Of a stretch of 64,000 nt of DNA, positions 25,913 through 34,116 are shown one piece after another; position 1 is the stretch's first letter, and every line of letters starts with the position of its first letter. Source of the DNA: JADFWK01 sp035527895 (GTDB lineage: Bacteria; Desulfobacterota; DSM-4660; Desulfatiglandales; B25-G16); assembly GCA_035527895.1 (NCBI GenBank), contig DATKZQ010000002.1:26625-90624 (forward strand), written 5' to 3'. Below the pieces are notes generated by a model. It was not told the origin of the DNA. It saw nothing but the letters and a program-made list of their open reading frames with translations, and did no database searches. Made by a program: the position numbers and the translations under genes.

Positions 25913-26400
25913 GTCATTTCCTCAAACCGATTAAGTTCTCTGTGTTTGCGCACCTTGTCCGGATCAAATATCCGACCATTCATCGCAATATAAACACCGG
26001 GAGGCAAGGTCTGTACTGCGGCGACAGCGAATCCCACATTGAACTCAGCATCGCTCGATTTAAACTTGGCAGGCTGCATGGCGCCGGTAAGTACCACTGT
26101 CTTATTCTCTATGCCCTGAAGTTTCTTTGCACTTTCGATCATGGTATCTGTCCCGTGGGTCACCACAATACGCTGATGGGTATCCGATCTTACCCTTTCA
26201 AAAAGCATTTGACGGTCGGCATCCGTCATATCCAAGCTATCTTTATGAATGAGCGAATCATATTCATAATCAAGGGTAACGTTGGCCTCTGTTAATATAT
26301 CCACAAGCATTGACTCGCCAACCTGGTACTCACTCATCCTGTCGAAATACACCTTATCTATCGTGCCTCCCACTGCATAAAACTTGATTTTCATCGCCAT
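25909..26400 (-). CDS. Single-domain asparaginase-like protein
   Basis: This 163-residue protein matches only the N-terminal domain of type I/II L-asparaginases. The first catalytic Thr is in AVGGTIDKVYFD, and the second Thr and Asp in VVTHGTDTMIESAKKL; TGAMQPAKFKSSDAEFN follows. The C-terminal domain that completes the dimer active site in full-length enzymes is absent, and the protein ends naturally at DPDKVRKHRELNRF. Such short forms are common, so this is not simply a truncation. Substrate unknown. It overlaps the SDR/DUF2867 gene by four bases. Confidence 0.82.
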   Translation of the reverse strand: MAMKIKFYAVGGTIDKVYFDRMSEYQVGESMLVDILTEANVTLDYEYDSLIHKDSLDMTDADRQMLFERVRSDTHQRIVVTHGTDTMIESAKKLQGIENKTVVLTGAMQPAKFKSSDAEFNVGFAVAAVQTLPPGVYIAMNGRIFDPDKVRKHRELNRFEEMT

Positions 26401-26451
26401 CGGCCCTTATGTTCTCCCACTATCCGTTTTCACTGCTTGGTATTGAAGCTC

Positions 26452-26670
26452 CTACGAATTAATCCACCCTCTAATGACTCTCCCTCCCCATTCCTCCTTG
26501 ACCACGGTATGCACGTAATCACGTGTTCGAAAAGGGAAGTGGCCCAAAGAATTGCCGTCAAAATAAATCAGATGAGGCTCGATACTGATAAAGGCCTTTC
26601 CCAAAGATACGAGATCGTCCTGTCAATCGAGATTCCTGGCACACGCCGGCTCAGGTTCAAAACTGAATAC
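26452..26670 (-). pseudogene. Remnant of a kynureninase gene (N-terminal fragment)
   Basis: Read on the minus strand, one frame gives ARNLD, a TGA stop (26623-26625), then QDDLVSLGKAFI, LIYFDGNSLGHFP, VKEEWGGRVIRGW, and a TAG (26452-26454). This is the N-terminal pattern of kynureninases (LD..D.L...F, IYLDGNSLG..P, EEWG..LI..W). No start codon or downstream PLP-lysine region is present, so it is a decayed fragment of a tryptophan-catabolism or kynureninase-like PLP enzyme. It lies between the asparaginase and metallohydrolase genes. Confidence 0.7.
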
Positions 26671-26716
26671 CTTTATCTCCCTTTTCTTCCTTTTTGGAGA
26701 TACGTCTACCCACGGG

Positions 26717-27787
26717 TTAGTCCGTATCTAAAACAACCGTTTCGCCGTGTTTTAGAATCAGGAAATCCCCCTCCCTGAGGCCTTTTTCCTTCAATGCCTT
26801 TTTCATTCTCTTTGGAGGCTCATCAAGGGGTTCATCGGTGAGAATAAACGTGCCCCAGTGGATGGCAACGGACTTCTTTGACCCTATATCCAGATGTACT
26901 TGCAGGGCTTCTTCAGGCGAAATATGGTGATAGCGCATAAACCATCTCGGCTCATAGGCGCCGATGGGGATCGCCGCCAAATCAAAAGGGCCCAGCTTTT
27001 GTCCGATATCTTTAAACACGGGGCTGTAACCGGAATCGCCACAAAAGAAAAAGCGAAAATCTTTCGATTGCACGACCCAACCTGCCCACAGGGTTTTGTT
27101 GCGGGAAAAGACACCCCTCTGACTCCAATGATGTACAGGCACGGCAATCACCATTGGGCCCCGGCCGACATGACGTTCCCACCAGTCAAGCTCGACAACC
27201 CTCTTGATACCGAGGCGACTGAACCAGCCTTTCAGTCCCAACGGGACATAAAAGATTGTGTCCTGGCCTCCTTCCCGTTCGTAAAGCTCGACAATGCTGT
27301 GCTTATCCAATGAGTCATAGTGTTCATGAGAGATAACAACCACATCAATGGGTGGCAGGTCCTCCAGTGCTAATCCGGGGGCTACCACCCTTTTGGGCCC
27401 TGCCCATTGCACCGGCGATGCACGATCGGAAAAATGGGGATCGGTGAGGATGTTGGTTCCACCTACCTGCAGCAAAATCGTGGCATGACCTATCCAGGTC
27501 AGGGTGGTTTTTTCGCGGTTGGATCTCAGAAATAAAGGATTATTCTTTCCTTTGGGAAAATCGTAAGCTTCAGGCGGCGGGATCTTTTTCCCCAACCGGC
27601 TCAGACGCCATTTTAAGAAATCGAGAAAACCGGGTTCGTCGTTAGGATAGATATTCCTGAAATCCCTCCCTCCGTTATTCGTTTTGCCCGATTGAGCCGG
27701 TTGGGCAGCACAGCTCAGCAAAAGAAAACAAGCCATGCCGACTCTCAAAAACTCAGGCACCAGATGAAAAAACCAGGCATTTGACAT
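26717..27787 (-). CDS. NAPE-PLD-like metallo-beta-lactamase-fold lipoprotein
   Basis: This MBL-fold hydrolase begins LTWIGHATILLQVGGTNILTDP and carries the zinc motif SHEHYDSLD. It also has HHWSQRG, FFCGDSGYS and IHWGTF, the arrangement of N-acyl-phosphatidylethanolamine phospholipase D relatives. The N-terminus is a hydrophobic leader with a lipobox-like L-L-L-S-C followed by AAQ, so it is probably a lipoprotein facing the periplasm. Starts at 27871 and 27736 are also in frame; 27787 has an AGGA box. The substrate may be a phosphodiester lipid but is unproven. Confidence 0.85.
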   Translation of the reverse strand: MSNAWFFHLVPEFLRVGMACFLLLSCAAQPAQSGKTNNGGRDFRNIYPNDEPGFLDFLKWRLSRLGKKIPPPEAYDFPKGKNNPLFLRSNREKTTLTWIGHATILLQVGGTNILTDPHFSDRASPVQWAGPKRVVAPGLALEDLPPIDVVVISHEHYDSLDKHSIVELYEREGGQDTIFYVPLGLKGWFSRLGIKRVVELDWWERHVGRGPMVIAVPVHHWSQRGVFSRNKTLWAGWVVQSKDFRFFFCGDSGYSPVFKDIGQKLGPFDLAAIPIGAYEPRWFMRYHHISPEEALQVHLDIGSKKSVAIHWGTFILTDEPLDEPPKRMKKALKEKGLREGDFLILKHGETVVLDTD

Positions 27788-27908
27788 CTCAAGCTGTCCT
27801 GAGAACGGAGAAGGTGGGAGCATCTCTGCCTCTACCTTCTTTACACCCGTGGTAGAAGTCTCTCCCCTCATTGATATTCATCGACTTCTTCCCGCTTTCG
27901 CCATGCCA

Positions 27909-27980
27909 GTGCCCCGTATCATAAAATAGCACCACGTATGATCTGCGGCACTCCCCGATCAGCGGATCGGTATAGGAATA
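27909..27980. repeat. Hairpin repeat, copy 2, in a 324-base gap
   Basis: GTGCCCCGTATCATA (27909-27923) pairs imperfectly with TATGATCTGCGGCAC (27937-27951) and is followed by GATCAGCGGATCGGTATA, parallel to the copy at 24267-24340 in the same orientation. The rest of the gap (27788-28111) shows nothing I recognise as a gene. Confidence 0.6.
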
Positions 27981-28111
27981 ATGGGGCATGGGTCATTCCC
28001 TCAAAGCAACAACCCATGCCTTTGCAGATAATCACTCCTTCCCACTATAATACGAAGCACCGAACAAAATAGCGAGGAATAATGCGAACAAGCGGATGTC
28101 CCATTAAAGAG

Positions 28112-28546
28112 CTAGGCCCTAAACGTTAGGTACGTCTTTCTGTTTTTCGCGAGCTCCTCCACAAAATGCCAGCTCCCCCGTTCTACGTAATCCGCGGTAA
28201 GAGAGGTTCCGATCTTGATGTTCTCCGGGTGGGCAACATCAACGCCGAGTATCTGGGCGCTGATCCGTGGCCCTTCCTCGACCTCGACGATACCGGCGCA
28301 GTAAGGGTTGTCTCGGTTATAGCCCGAGTCGATCATGGGCATGGGGCCGACCCCGATGACCGTGTATGCAGCGAGCTTTCCCTTGCCGCTGAACTCAGTC
28401 CATTCCATTCCGTCATGCTTGCAGCTGGGGCATATGGGACGTGGGGGCAGCCAGAGCGCACCGCACTGGGTGCATCGAGAACCCATCAGTTTCTTTTCCT
28501 GCAAGAAGTCTTCAAAACCCGCAATGGTAAACGGTTTCTCTTTCAT
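28112..28546 (-). CDS. Zn-ribbon/OB-fold (DUF35-type) thiolase partner protein
   Basis: This 144-residue protein has an N-terminal rubredoxin-like zinc ribbon, C-x2-C-x12-C-x2-C (GSRCTQCGALWLPPRPICPSC), and a C-terminal OB fold (GKGKLAAYTVIGVGPMPM, ISAQILGVD). Such proteins form complexes with thiolases or HMG-CoA synthase-like enzymes and channel CoA thioesters; BbsA of anaerobic toluene degradation is one example. It starts two bases after the thiolase stop, so the two are coupled. Confidence 0.88.
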   Translation of the reverse strand: MKEKPFTIAGFEDFLQEKKLMGSRCTQCGALWLPPRPICPSCKHDGMEWTEFSGKGKLAAYTVIGVGPMPMIDSGYNRDNPYCAGIVEVEEGPRISAQILGVDVAHPENIKIGTSLTADYVERGSWHFVEELAKNRKTYLTFRA

Positions 28547-28548
28547 CG

Positions 28549-29826
28549 CTACTGTCTCCTTTCATAGATTTGGACAACGGCGGTAGTCCCATGAGCACCG
28601 ATGTTATGGGTCAGGGCAAGCTTGATGTCTCGGCCCGTAACCTGTCGGGCCCCGGCCGAACCTCTCATCTGCTGGAATATCTCCACGATCTGCGCAGAAC
28701 CGGTAGCCCCCACCGGATGTCCCTTGCATTTGAGCCCACCGGAAACGTTAACCGGCTTTATACCGTCTCTGGCGGTCTTGCCTTCTGCCGCAGCCGTGGC
28801 CGCCTCCTTTCCCTCCTCAAAGAAGCCCACGTCGGCGATGGCCATGATCTCGGCAATCGTGAAACAGTCGTGGACCTCGGCGATATCGATATCCTGGGGT
28901 CCGACACCGGCCATTTCATAGGCCTGCTCCGCCGCTATAGTGGCCGCCGGTATTGAGGTGAGGGTGTCTCGGTCGTGGAGATTTTGGCCACTGGCCTGTC
29001 CGGAGCCGATGATATAGATGGGAGTATCGGTGAAGTCCTTGGCGAGCTCCTCAGCCACCAAGAGGATACAGGCTGCTCCGTCGGTCACCGGACAACAGTC
29101 AAACAGCGTGTTCGGCCATGCGATCACCGGATTGTATCTGGGATCGTTCAGGAATTCCATTTCGTCTGCCCAGCTCGGAACTGGGGCACCTTTTTCCTTT
29201 GCCTTGGCGATGCGCATCTTCATGACCTCTTTGATGGTCATGGGAAAATGGGCCTTCGGGTTCAGGGCTCCATTGTTGTGGTTCTTTATGGCTACGCGCA
29301 ACATATCGTCGTGGGTGGTTCCGTGCCGCTCCATGTGCGCCGTAGCCATTGCTGCATAGAGACCCGGAAACGTGAACCCGGCCGCACCCTCATAAGAGGT
29401 ATCCGAACCGCAGGCAAGGGCCATGGTCGTCCAGTTGGTCGACAGGGTGCTCATCTTCTCGGTGCCCCCCACCAAGACCATATCGTACATGCCCGAGCCG
29501 ATACCCATGATACCTTCTCGCACCGCAACAGAACTGCTTGCACAGGCATCTTCAACCTTGAGCGCCGGACGGGGGCTGATGCCCACTTCATTAGCGCACA
29601 AGGCCCCTATTGCCGTCTGCGATTCCCACAACTCAGCGCCACAATTTCCCACATACAGGGCCTCGATATCTTGCGGATCAAACTGCTTGTCCACGGATTT
29701 CCTCATATCGAGAAAGGCCTCTGCAAACAGCTCCCGGTTGGTCACATCTGGGCGGATTCCAAAGGCCGACATTCCGGCCCCAACCATAGCGACTCCTCTG
29801 GCAAGTTTCCGCTTTCTTTGAGCCAT
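28549..29826 (-). CDS. Thiolase-family acyl-CoA acyltransferase
   Basis: This 425-residue thiolase has all catalytic residues: nucleophile Cys in VEDACASSSVAVREG, His in EVHDCFTIAEI, and GGLKCKGHPVGATG with the second His. GGAGGT seven bases before the ATG at 29826 selects that start over 29844. Thiolases paired with a DUF35 protein act on unusual acyl-CoAs; possible reactions are acetyl-CoA C-acyl transfer in dicarboxylic acid beta-oxidation or a BbsB-like cleavage. Its location 13 kb from the bam genes suits aromatic or fatty acid catabolism. Confidence 0.88.
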   Translation of the reverse strand: MAQRKRKLARGVAMVGAGMSAFGIRPDVTNRELFAEAFLDMRKSVDKQFDPQDIEALYVGNCGAELWESQTAIGALCANEVGISPRPALKVEDACASSSVAVREGIMGIGSGMYDMVLVGGTEKMSTLSTNWTTMALACGSDTSYEGAAGFTFPGLYAAMATAHMERHGTTHDDMLRVAIKNHNNGALNPKAHFPMTIKEVMKMRIAKAKEKGAPVPSWADEMEFLNDPRYNPVIAWPNTLFDCCPVTDGAACILLVAEELAKDFTDTPIYIIGSGQASGQNLHDRDTLTSIPAATIAAEQAYEMAGVGPQDIDIAEVHDCFTIAEIMAIADVGFFEEGKEAATAAAEGKTARDGIKPVNVSGGLKCKGHPVGATGSAQIVEIFQQMRGSAGARQVTGRDIKLALTHNIGAHGTTAVVQIYERRQ

Positions 29827-30359
29827 CGTTCTACCTCCATACAAGCAATTAGTGTTTTTGAAATAATCAGGTAAGTTTCACGCAGCAAAACACGTGGGTT
29901 GTTCAGTTACACTACCCCTGGTAAAAGCGACGCTTGCTGTTTAAGGATTCAAAACCTAATCGCATTACACAGCATACGCCAAGCAAAGGGAAAATGCTTT
30001 GTTACGAAGCACTCGTCGAGTGCGCTGTGCCCTTAACTACCTACCACAAAATGCCTGTTTTGGATAGCCTTACCTTGACTCGTTTTGCTGATCTGATGAG
30101 TCTACTAGGAAATGCTATGACCGACGTAAACTTGCTTCTCAACCCCACCATCACCGGCACAGAGGCTGTTCCCTCTCTTTTCTCTGTGTTGGCCATTACG
30201 GTGCCCGGTATCCTCATGGGTTTTTCATAACGAACGTCGGCCCGTCTGAAAAGCATAAGCCCTAAAGAATTCTAAGGAATTAGCCGATACGACCAAGTAG
30301 GGAATGGAGATGCTATTTCCCGTATACATAACTCCCGACCAAAAGGTTTTGACCTGACC
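29827..30359. other. Intergenic region between divergent thiolase and HDOD genes
   Basis: About 530 bases hold the divergent promoters, but I see no clear boxes. An open frame on the minus strand at 30041-30256 shows no family resemblance and has no ribosome binding site; I treat it as noncoding. Confidence 0.5.
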
Positions 30360-31616
30360 ATGGGTATTATCAATGTTGCAGAGTTAAAGCCGGACATGAT
30401 GCTGGCAGAAGATCTTGCAAACCTCGATGGCCGTTTTCTCCTGGCCAAGGGGACAAAGCTGACTCCAAAAAATCTGCTGATCCTCAAAATGTGGGGTGTG
30501 ATCGAAGCCAACATTCAAAATGTTTCACGGATAGACATTGAAGCAGATGCAATATCCCGACTAGACCCATCAGTCATTGAGGAGGTAAAACAATCATTAG
30601 CCGACCGTTTTCAACATGTAGACCTAGAGCATCCACCCATTCGAGAGCTATTCCGCATCTGCTGTATCAGAGAGGGTCGCAAGCGATCAGGTGCACTTAA
30701 CAAACGGAAGCTTAGAACCCCTGATACCGACAAGAAGAGCATAGACCCTTCTTATAGGATATCCAAGAGTACAACCGCGAAAATAGACCCCAACGAACTC
30801 ATTAGAGATGATGTAAAACTTCCATCATTGCCAACCATGTACGTTCAGATCAGCGAGGCTATGAATAGACCGAATAGCTCAGCCAGTGACATCGCAAAAG
30901 TCATTAGCAAAGATACGGGTCTCTCCGCTCGCCTTTTGAAGATTGTCAACAGCACCTTTTATGGTTTTCCGTCAAAGATAGATACCTTATCCAGAGCTGT
31001 AACCATAGTGGGAACCAGGCAACTCACCACCCTGGCTCTGGGCATGAATATCATCAGTGTATTCAGGAAAATCCCGTCTGACCTTATCCACATGCGATCC
31101 TTCTGGGAGCACAGTCTTGCCTGCGGTATCTGCGCCCGAATTATTGGGAGCTATAAGAAGATCCTGAATACTGAGCGAGTTTTCGTAGCCGGCTTACTTC
31201 ACGATATCGGGCGCCTCATCTTGTATAGCTATGTTCCGATTCAGGCCAGGAATGCCCTCATAAGGGCAAGACAGAACGATGACCTTTTACACAACTCGGA
31301 GCATGAGATCTTGGGCTTTGATCATTCAATGATAGGCGGCCTACTCTTGAAGAAGTGGAAGCTCCCGGTTTCTCTTGAGAACAGTGTCAAGTACCACCAC
31401 TCTCCTCAAAAATCCAAGGATCCACTTGAACCAGCAATAATACATATAGCCGATATCATGACGAACGCTATCGGCAGAGGCTCCAGCGGTGAACGCTTCG
31501 TTCCCGCGCTGAATCCCGATGCCTGGAAAAGTCTTGACCTGTCGACGAATATTCTGTCTTCAACTATCAAACAGATGGAACGTCAAATCGAGGAAATCAT
31601 ACAATTACTGTTTTGA
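30360..31616 (+). CDS. HDOD-domain signalling protein
   Basis: The 418-residue protein has an N-terminal ~80-residue beta-rich module (LKPDMMLAEDLANLDGRFLLAKGTKL, also found ahead of HD-GYP domains), a linker, then an HDOD domain from about residue 155 (LPSLPTMYVQISEAMNRPNSSASDIAKVI, STFYGFPSKIDTLSRAVTIVGTRQL). It still contains a canonical GLLHDIGRLILY, so a metal-dependent phosphohydrolase activity cannot be excluded. The following hybrid kinase starts one base after its stop, so the two act together. Confidence 0.88.
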   Translation: MGIINVAELKPDMMLAEDLANLDGRFLLAKGTKLTPKNLLILKMWGVIEANIQNVSRIDIEADAISRLDPSVIEEVKQSLADRFQHVDLEHPPIRELFRICCIREGRKRSGALNKRKLRTPDTDKKSIDPSYRISKSTTAKIDPNELIRDDVKLPSLPTMYVQISEAMNRPNSSASDIAKVISKDTGLSARLLKIVNSTFYGFPSKIDTLSRAVTIVGTRQLTTLALGMNIISVFRKIPSDLIHMRSFWEHSLACGICARIIGSYKKILNTERVFVAGLLHDIGRLILYSYVPIQARNALIRARQNDDLLHNSEHEILGFDHSMIGGLLLKKWKLPVSLENSVKYHHSPQKSKDPLEPAIIHIADIMTNAIGRGSSGERFVPALNPDAWKSLDLSTNILSSTIKQMERQIEEIIQLLF

Positions 31617-31617
31617 G

Positions 31618-33729
31618 ATGACAAACAAACTTCAGACAAAGACTTCTACCAAGTACTTGGAAGAGCGAATTCAGTATCTAGAGGAGGTCAACCGCTTCAC
31701 GCTTGACATACTGGAGATGGCAGCCTCCCTTGGAGATTTCCAGCCCAGTATCAATAAGCTTCAAGAACCTTCTGTTATTTTGAAGGAAACCAGATCTCGG
31801 GTGCAACGCCTGATCCCGTTCCAAACCTTGGCCTTCTACCTCATAGACGATGCGGATAACAGCTTTGCCCTCGCAAGCTGCAAGCCTACGCGCGATAAAA
31901 CCTTTCTGCAAAATGAGGTGGACTTTTTGATCGATAATGGAACCTTTGCCTGGACTTTGAGGGAGAGAAGGTCCGTTATTGTCTCAACAAAGGATTATGA
32001 ACGCCAGCTCCTGCTCCACGCAATGGCCACCAGTGCCAGAGTGAGAGGTATGTTCGTCGGGCTCATGGAAAAAGACACAACAAATATCCCCGATACAGCC
32101 CTTTCACTCTTGTCTATCATCTTACTCAATAGTTCCAATGCATTGGAGAGCTTTGACCTGTATAAGATGATAAGGGAAATCAGCAAAAGCCTGGAGAAGA
32201 AGGAGAATTACCGGACCCTATTTGAAGCTGCCCCTGACGGTGTTGAGGTCCTTGATGTTCGGGGGAATGTTGTAGATTGCAATAAGACGCATCAGGTCTT
32301 GCTGAGACGCAGTAAAGACAAAATCATTGGAAACCACACGAGCGAGTTCTTTTCCCCTGATACGAGGGGCTTTTTTGAACAAAAGTTTCAAGTCCTGAAA
32401 GACACGGGGTATGTGGAGGGTGAGGTCGAACTTGTTTCCAGTGATGGCTCTGCTATACCCGTATGGAGAAAGGAAAAGGCGATCTACAACGGAAATGGGG
32501 AATTCGTTGGCTCGGTGATTTATAATCGAGACATTTCCAGCCTCAAGCAGGCAGAGGAACAAAAGAGAAGCCTCGAAGCCCGGCTCCAGCGAGCCCAAAA
32601 AATGGAGGCCATCGGCACCCTCGCTGGCGGTGTAGCCCATGACCTCAACAATATCCTCGGCGGGATCGTTGGCTACCCCGAATTACTGCTCATGCAACTT
32701 TCCGAAAGCAACCCCCTTCGAAAACCTCTCATGACCATGCAAGAATCCGGGCAAAAGGCAGCGACTATCGTGCAGGATCTGCTGACTCTTGCACGCAGAG
32801 GGGTTCCCACAGCAGAGGTGGCAAATCTCAACGATATCATCACTGAATACTTCAAGAGCCCGGAACATGAAAAACTGAGGCTCTACCACCCCCACGTTGA
32901 GGTAGATGTCACCTTAGAACCGAACCTGCTTCCGATCCTTGGCTCACCGGTCCACCTCTCAAAAACGATAATGAACCTCGTATCCAATGCTGCCGAGGCA
33001 ATGACCAATGGGGGGACAATTTCCATATCTACACAGACCAGGTTTATTCAAGGCCACTTCAAGGGATTTGAAACCATCGAAGAAGGCGAGTATGTTACAC
33101 TCACCGTTTCTGATACGGGAGTAGGTATCGCGGCAAGGGATGTGGAAAAGATATTTGAGCCCTTCTATACCAAGAAGGTAATGGGTAGAAGCGGAACAGG
33201 ATTAGGCATGGCTGTTGTGTGGGGCACCGTAAAAGACCATAGGGGTTATATTGACGTTCGGAGCAATGAAGGCAAAGGAACAACCTTTACCCTTTACCTT
33301 CCCATAACCAGACAAGAGCAGGTAAAAGATGAGTCTCTTCAATCTATTGAAGATTACCGTGGCAACGGAGCCTCAGTTTTAGTTGTAGATGATGTGAAAG
33401 AGCAAAGAGAGATCGCATCGGGCATGCTGAAACAATTGGGTTATTCCGTAATATCCGTATCAAGCGGGGAAGAGGCTGTTGACTACATGAAGGAAAGATC
33501 GGCAGATCTCCTCATACTGGATATGATAATGGATCCCGGCATCGACGGTCTCGAGACCTACAGGAGAATCCTCAAACTGCACCCGGGCCAGAAGGCGCTA
33601 CTGGCCAGCGGATTTTCCGAAACAAAGCTTGTGAGAGAGGCACAGAGATTGGGCGCAGGAGCCTATGTAAAAAAACCCTATACCTTTGGTCAACTTGGTC
33701 TCGCCGTAAAAACCGCACTGCACAGATAA
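31618..33729 (+). CDS. Hybrid sensor histidine kinase (PAS, HisKA, HATPase, receiver)
   Basis: This 703-residue soluble sensor kinase has an N-terminal ~180-residue GAF-like region and a PAS domain at about 200-320 (LFEAAPDGVEVLDVRGNVVDCN). The HisKA box around residue 340 is MEAIGTLAGGVAHDLNNIL, with the phospho-His. The ATPase domain has N, G1 and G2 boxes (LVSNAAEAM, DTGVGI, GTGLGMAVV), and the C-terminal receiver has DDVKEQ and phospho-Asp in LILDMIMDPGIDG. The ATG at 31618 lies one base after the HDOD stop; the longer frame from 31519 is out of register with domain homology. No membrane segments. Confidence 0.92.
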   Translation: MTNKLQTKTSTKYLEERIQYLEEVNRFTLDILEMAASLGDFQPSINKLQEPSVILKETRSRVQRLIPFQTLAFYLIDDADNSFALASCKPTRDKTFLQNEVDFLIDNGTFAWTLRERRSVIVSTKDYERQLLLHAMATSARVRGMFVGLMEKDTTNIPDTALSLLSIILLNSSNALESFDLYKMIREISKSLEKKENYRTLFEAAPDGVEVLDVRGNVVDCNKTHQVLLRRSKDKIIGNHTSEFFSPDTRGFFEQKFQVLKDTGYVEGEVELVSSDGSAIPVWRKEKAIYNGNGEFVGSVIYNRDISSLKQAEEQKRSLEARLQRAQKMEAIGTLAGGVAHDLNNILGGIVGYPELLLMQLSESNPLRKPLMTMQESGQKAATIVQDLLTLARRGVPTAEVANLNDIITEYFKSPEHEKLRLYHPHVEVDVTLEPNLLPILGSPVHLSKTIMNLVSNAAEAMTNGGTISISTQTRFIQGHFKGFETIEEGEYVTLTVSDTGVGIAARDVEKIFEPFYTKKVMGRSGTGLGMAVVWGTVKDHRGYIDVRSNEGKGTTFTLYLPITRQEQVKDESLQSIEDYRGNGASVLVVDDVKEQREIASGMLKQLGYSVISVSSGEEAVDYMKERSADLLILDMIMDPGIDGLETYRRILKLHPGQKALLASGFSETKLVREAQRLGAGAYVKKPYTFGQLGLAVKTALHR

Positions 33730-34116
33730 CCCATGCTGGCCCCACACGTTATACCTGCTTGCACCACAGAACGCGGCCCTCCCACTGCAACCAGGTCAGG
33801 CTAAATAGTCCACCTTTCAATGCTCTCAGTTATCCGAGCCATGATTGCACACAGGGAAAACCGTGCCTGCATGACGCCCCCTATGCCCGTCAGTCTGATC
33901 CTGTCACCCAAACAACTCCCCCAGAGTACCCAATACATACTACTCAATACCCTCCCGACCCAAATAGGCTCGCTCTTCAGATTTACCTCTCAAAACCTAT
34001 TTTTCAGGGGAAAAGGGAGGGGAAGATAGGTGTTGATTTCTCACCTGTTCTTGACTACAGTAACAGTGGCACACCATTTCTTAAGTATCCCGTAGGCGAT
34101 TGACGAAAACGCAAGA
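33730..34116. other. Intergenic region upstream of polA, nothing recognised
   Basis: The 387 bases are C-rich on the plus strand and include a purine tract (GGGGAAAAGGGAGGGGAAG near 34008). No coding frame or clear promoter was identified. Confidence 0.5.

Noticed and set aside
26623..26625. In-frame TGA in the kynureninase remnant as a possible selenocysteine codon
   Set aside because: Kynureninases have no Cys or Sec at that position, a further TAG follows and the gene body is missing; this is decay.
30041..30256. 71-codon minus-strand frame between thiolase and HDOD genes
   Set aside because: No family resemblance, no Shine-Dalgarno site and a similarly long frame on the opposite strand.
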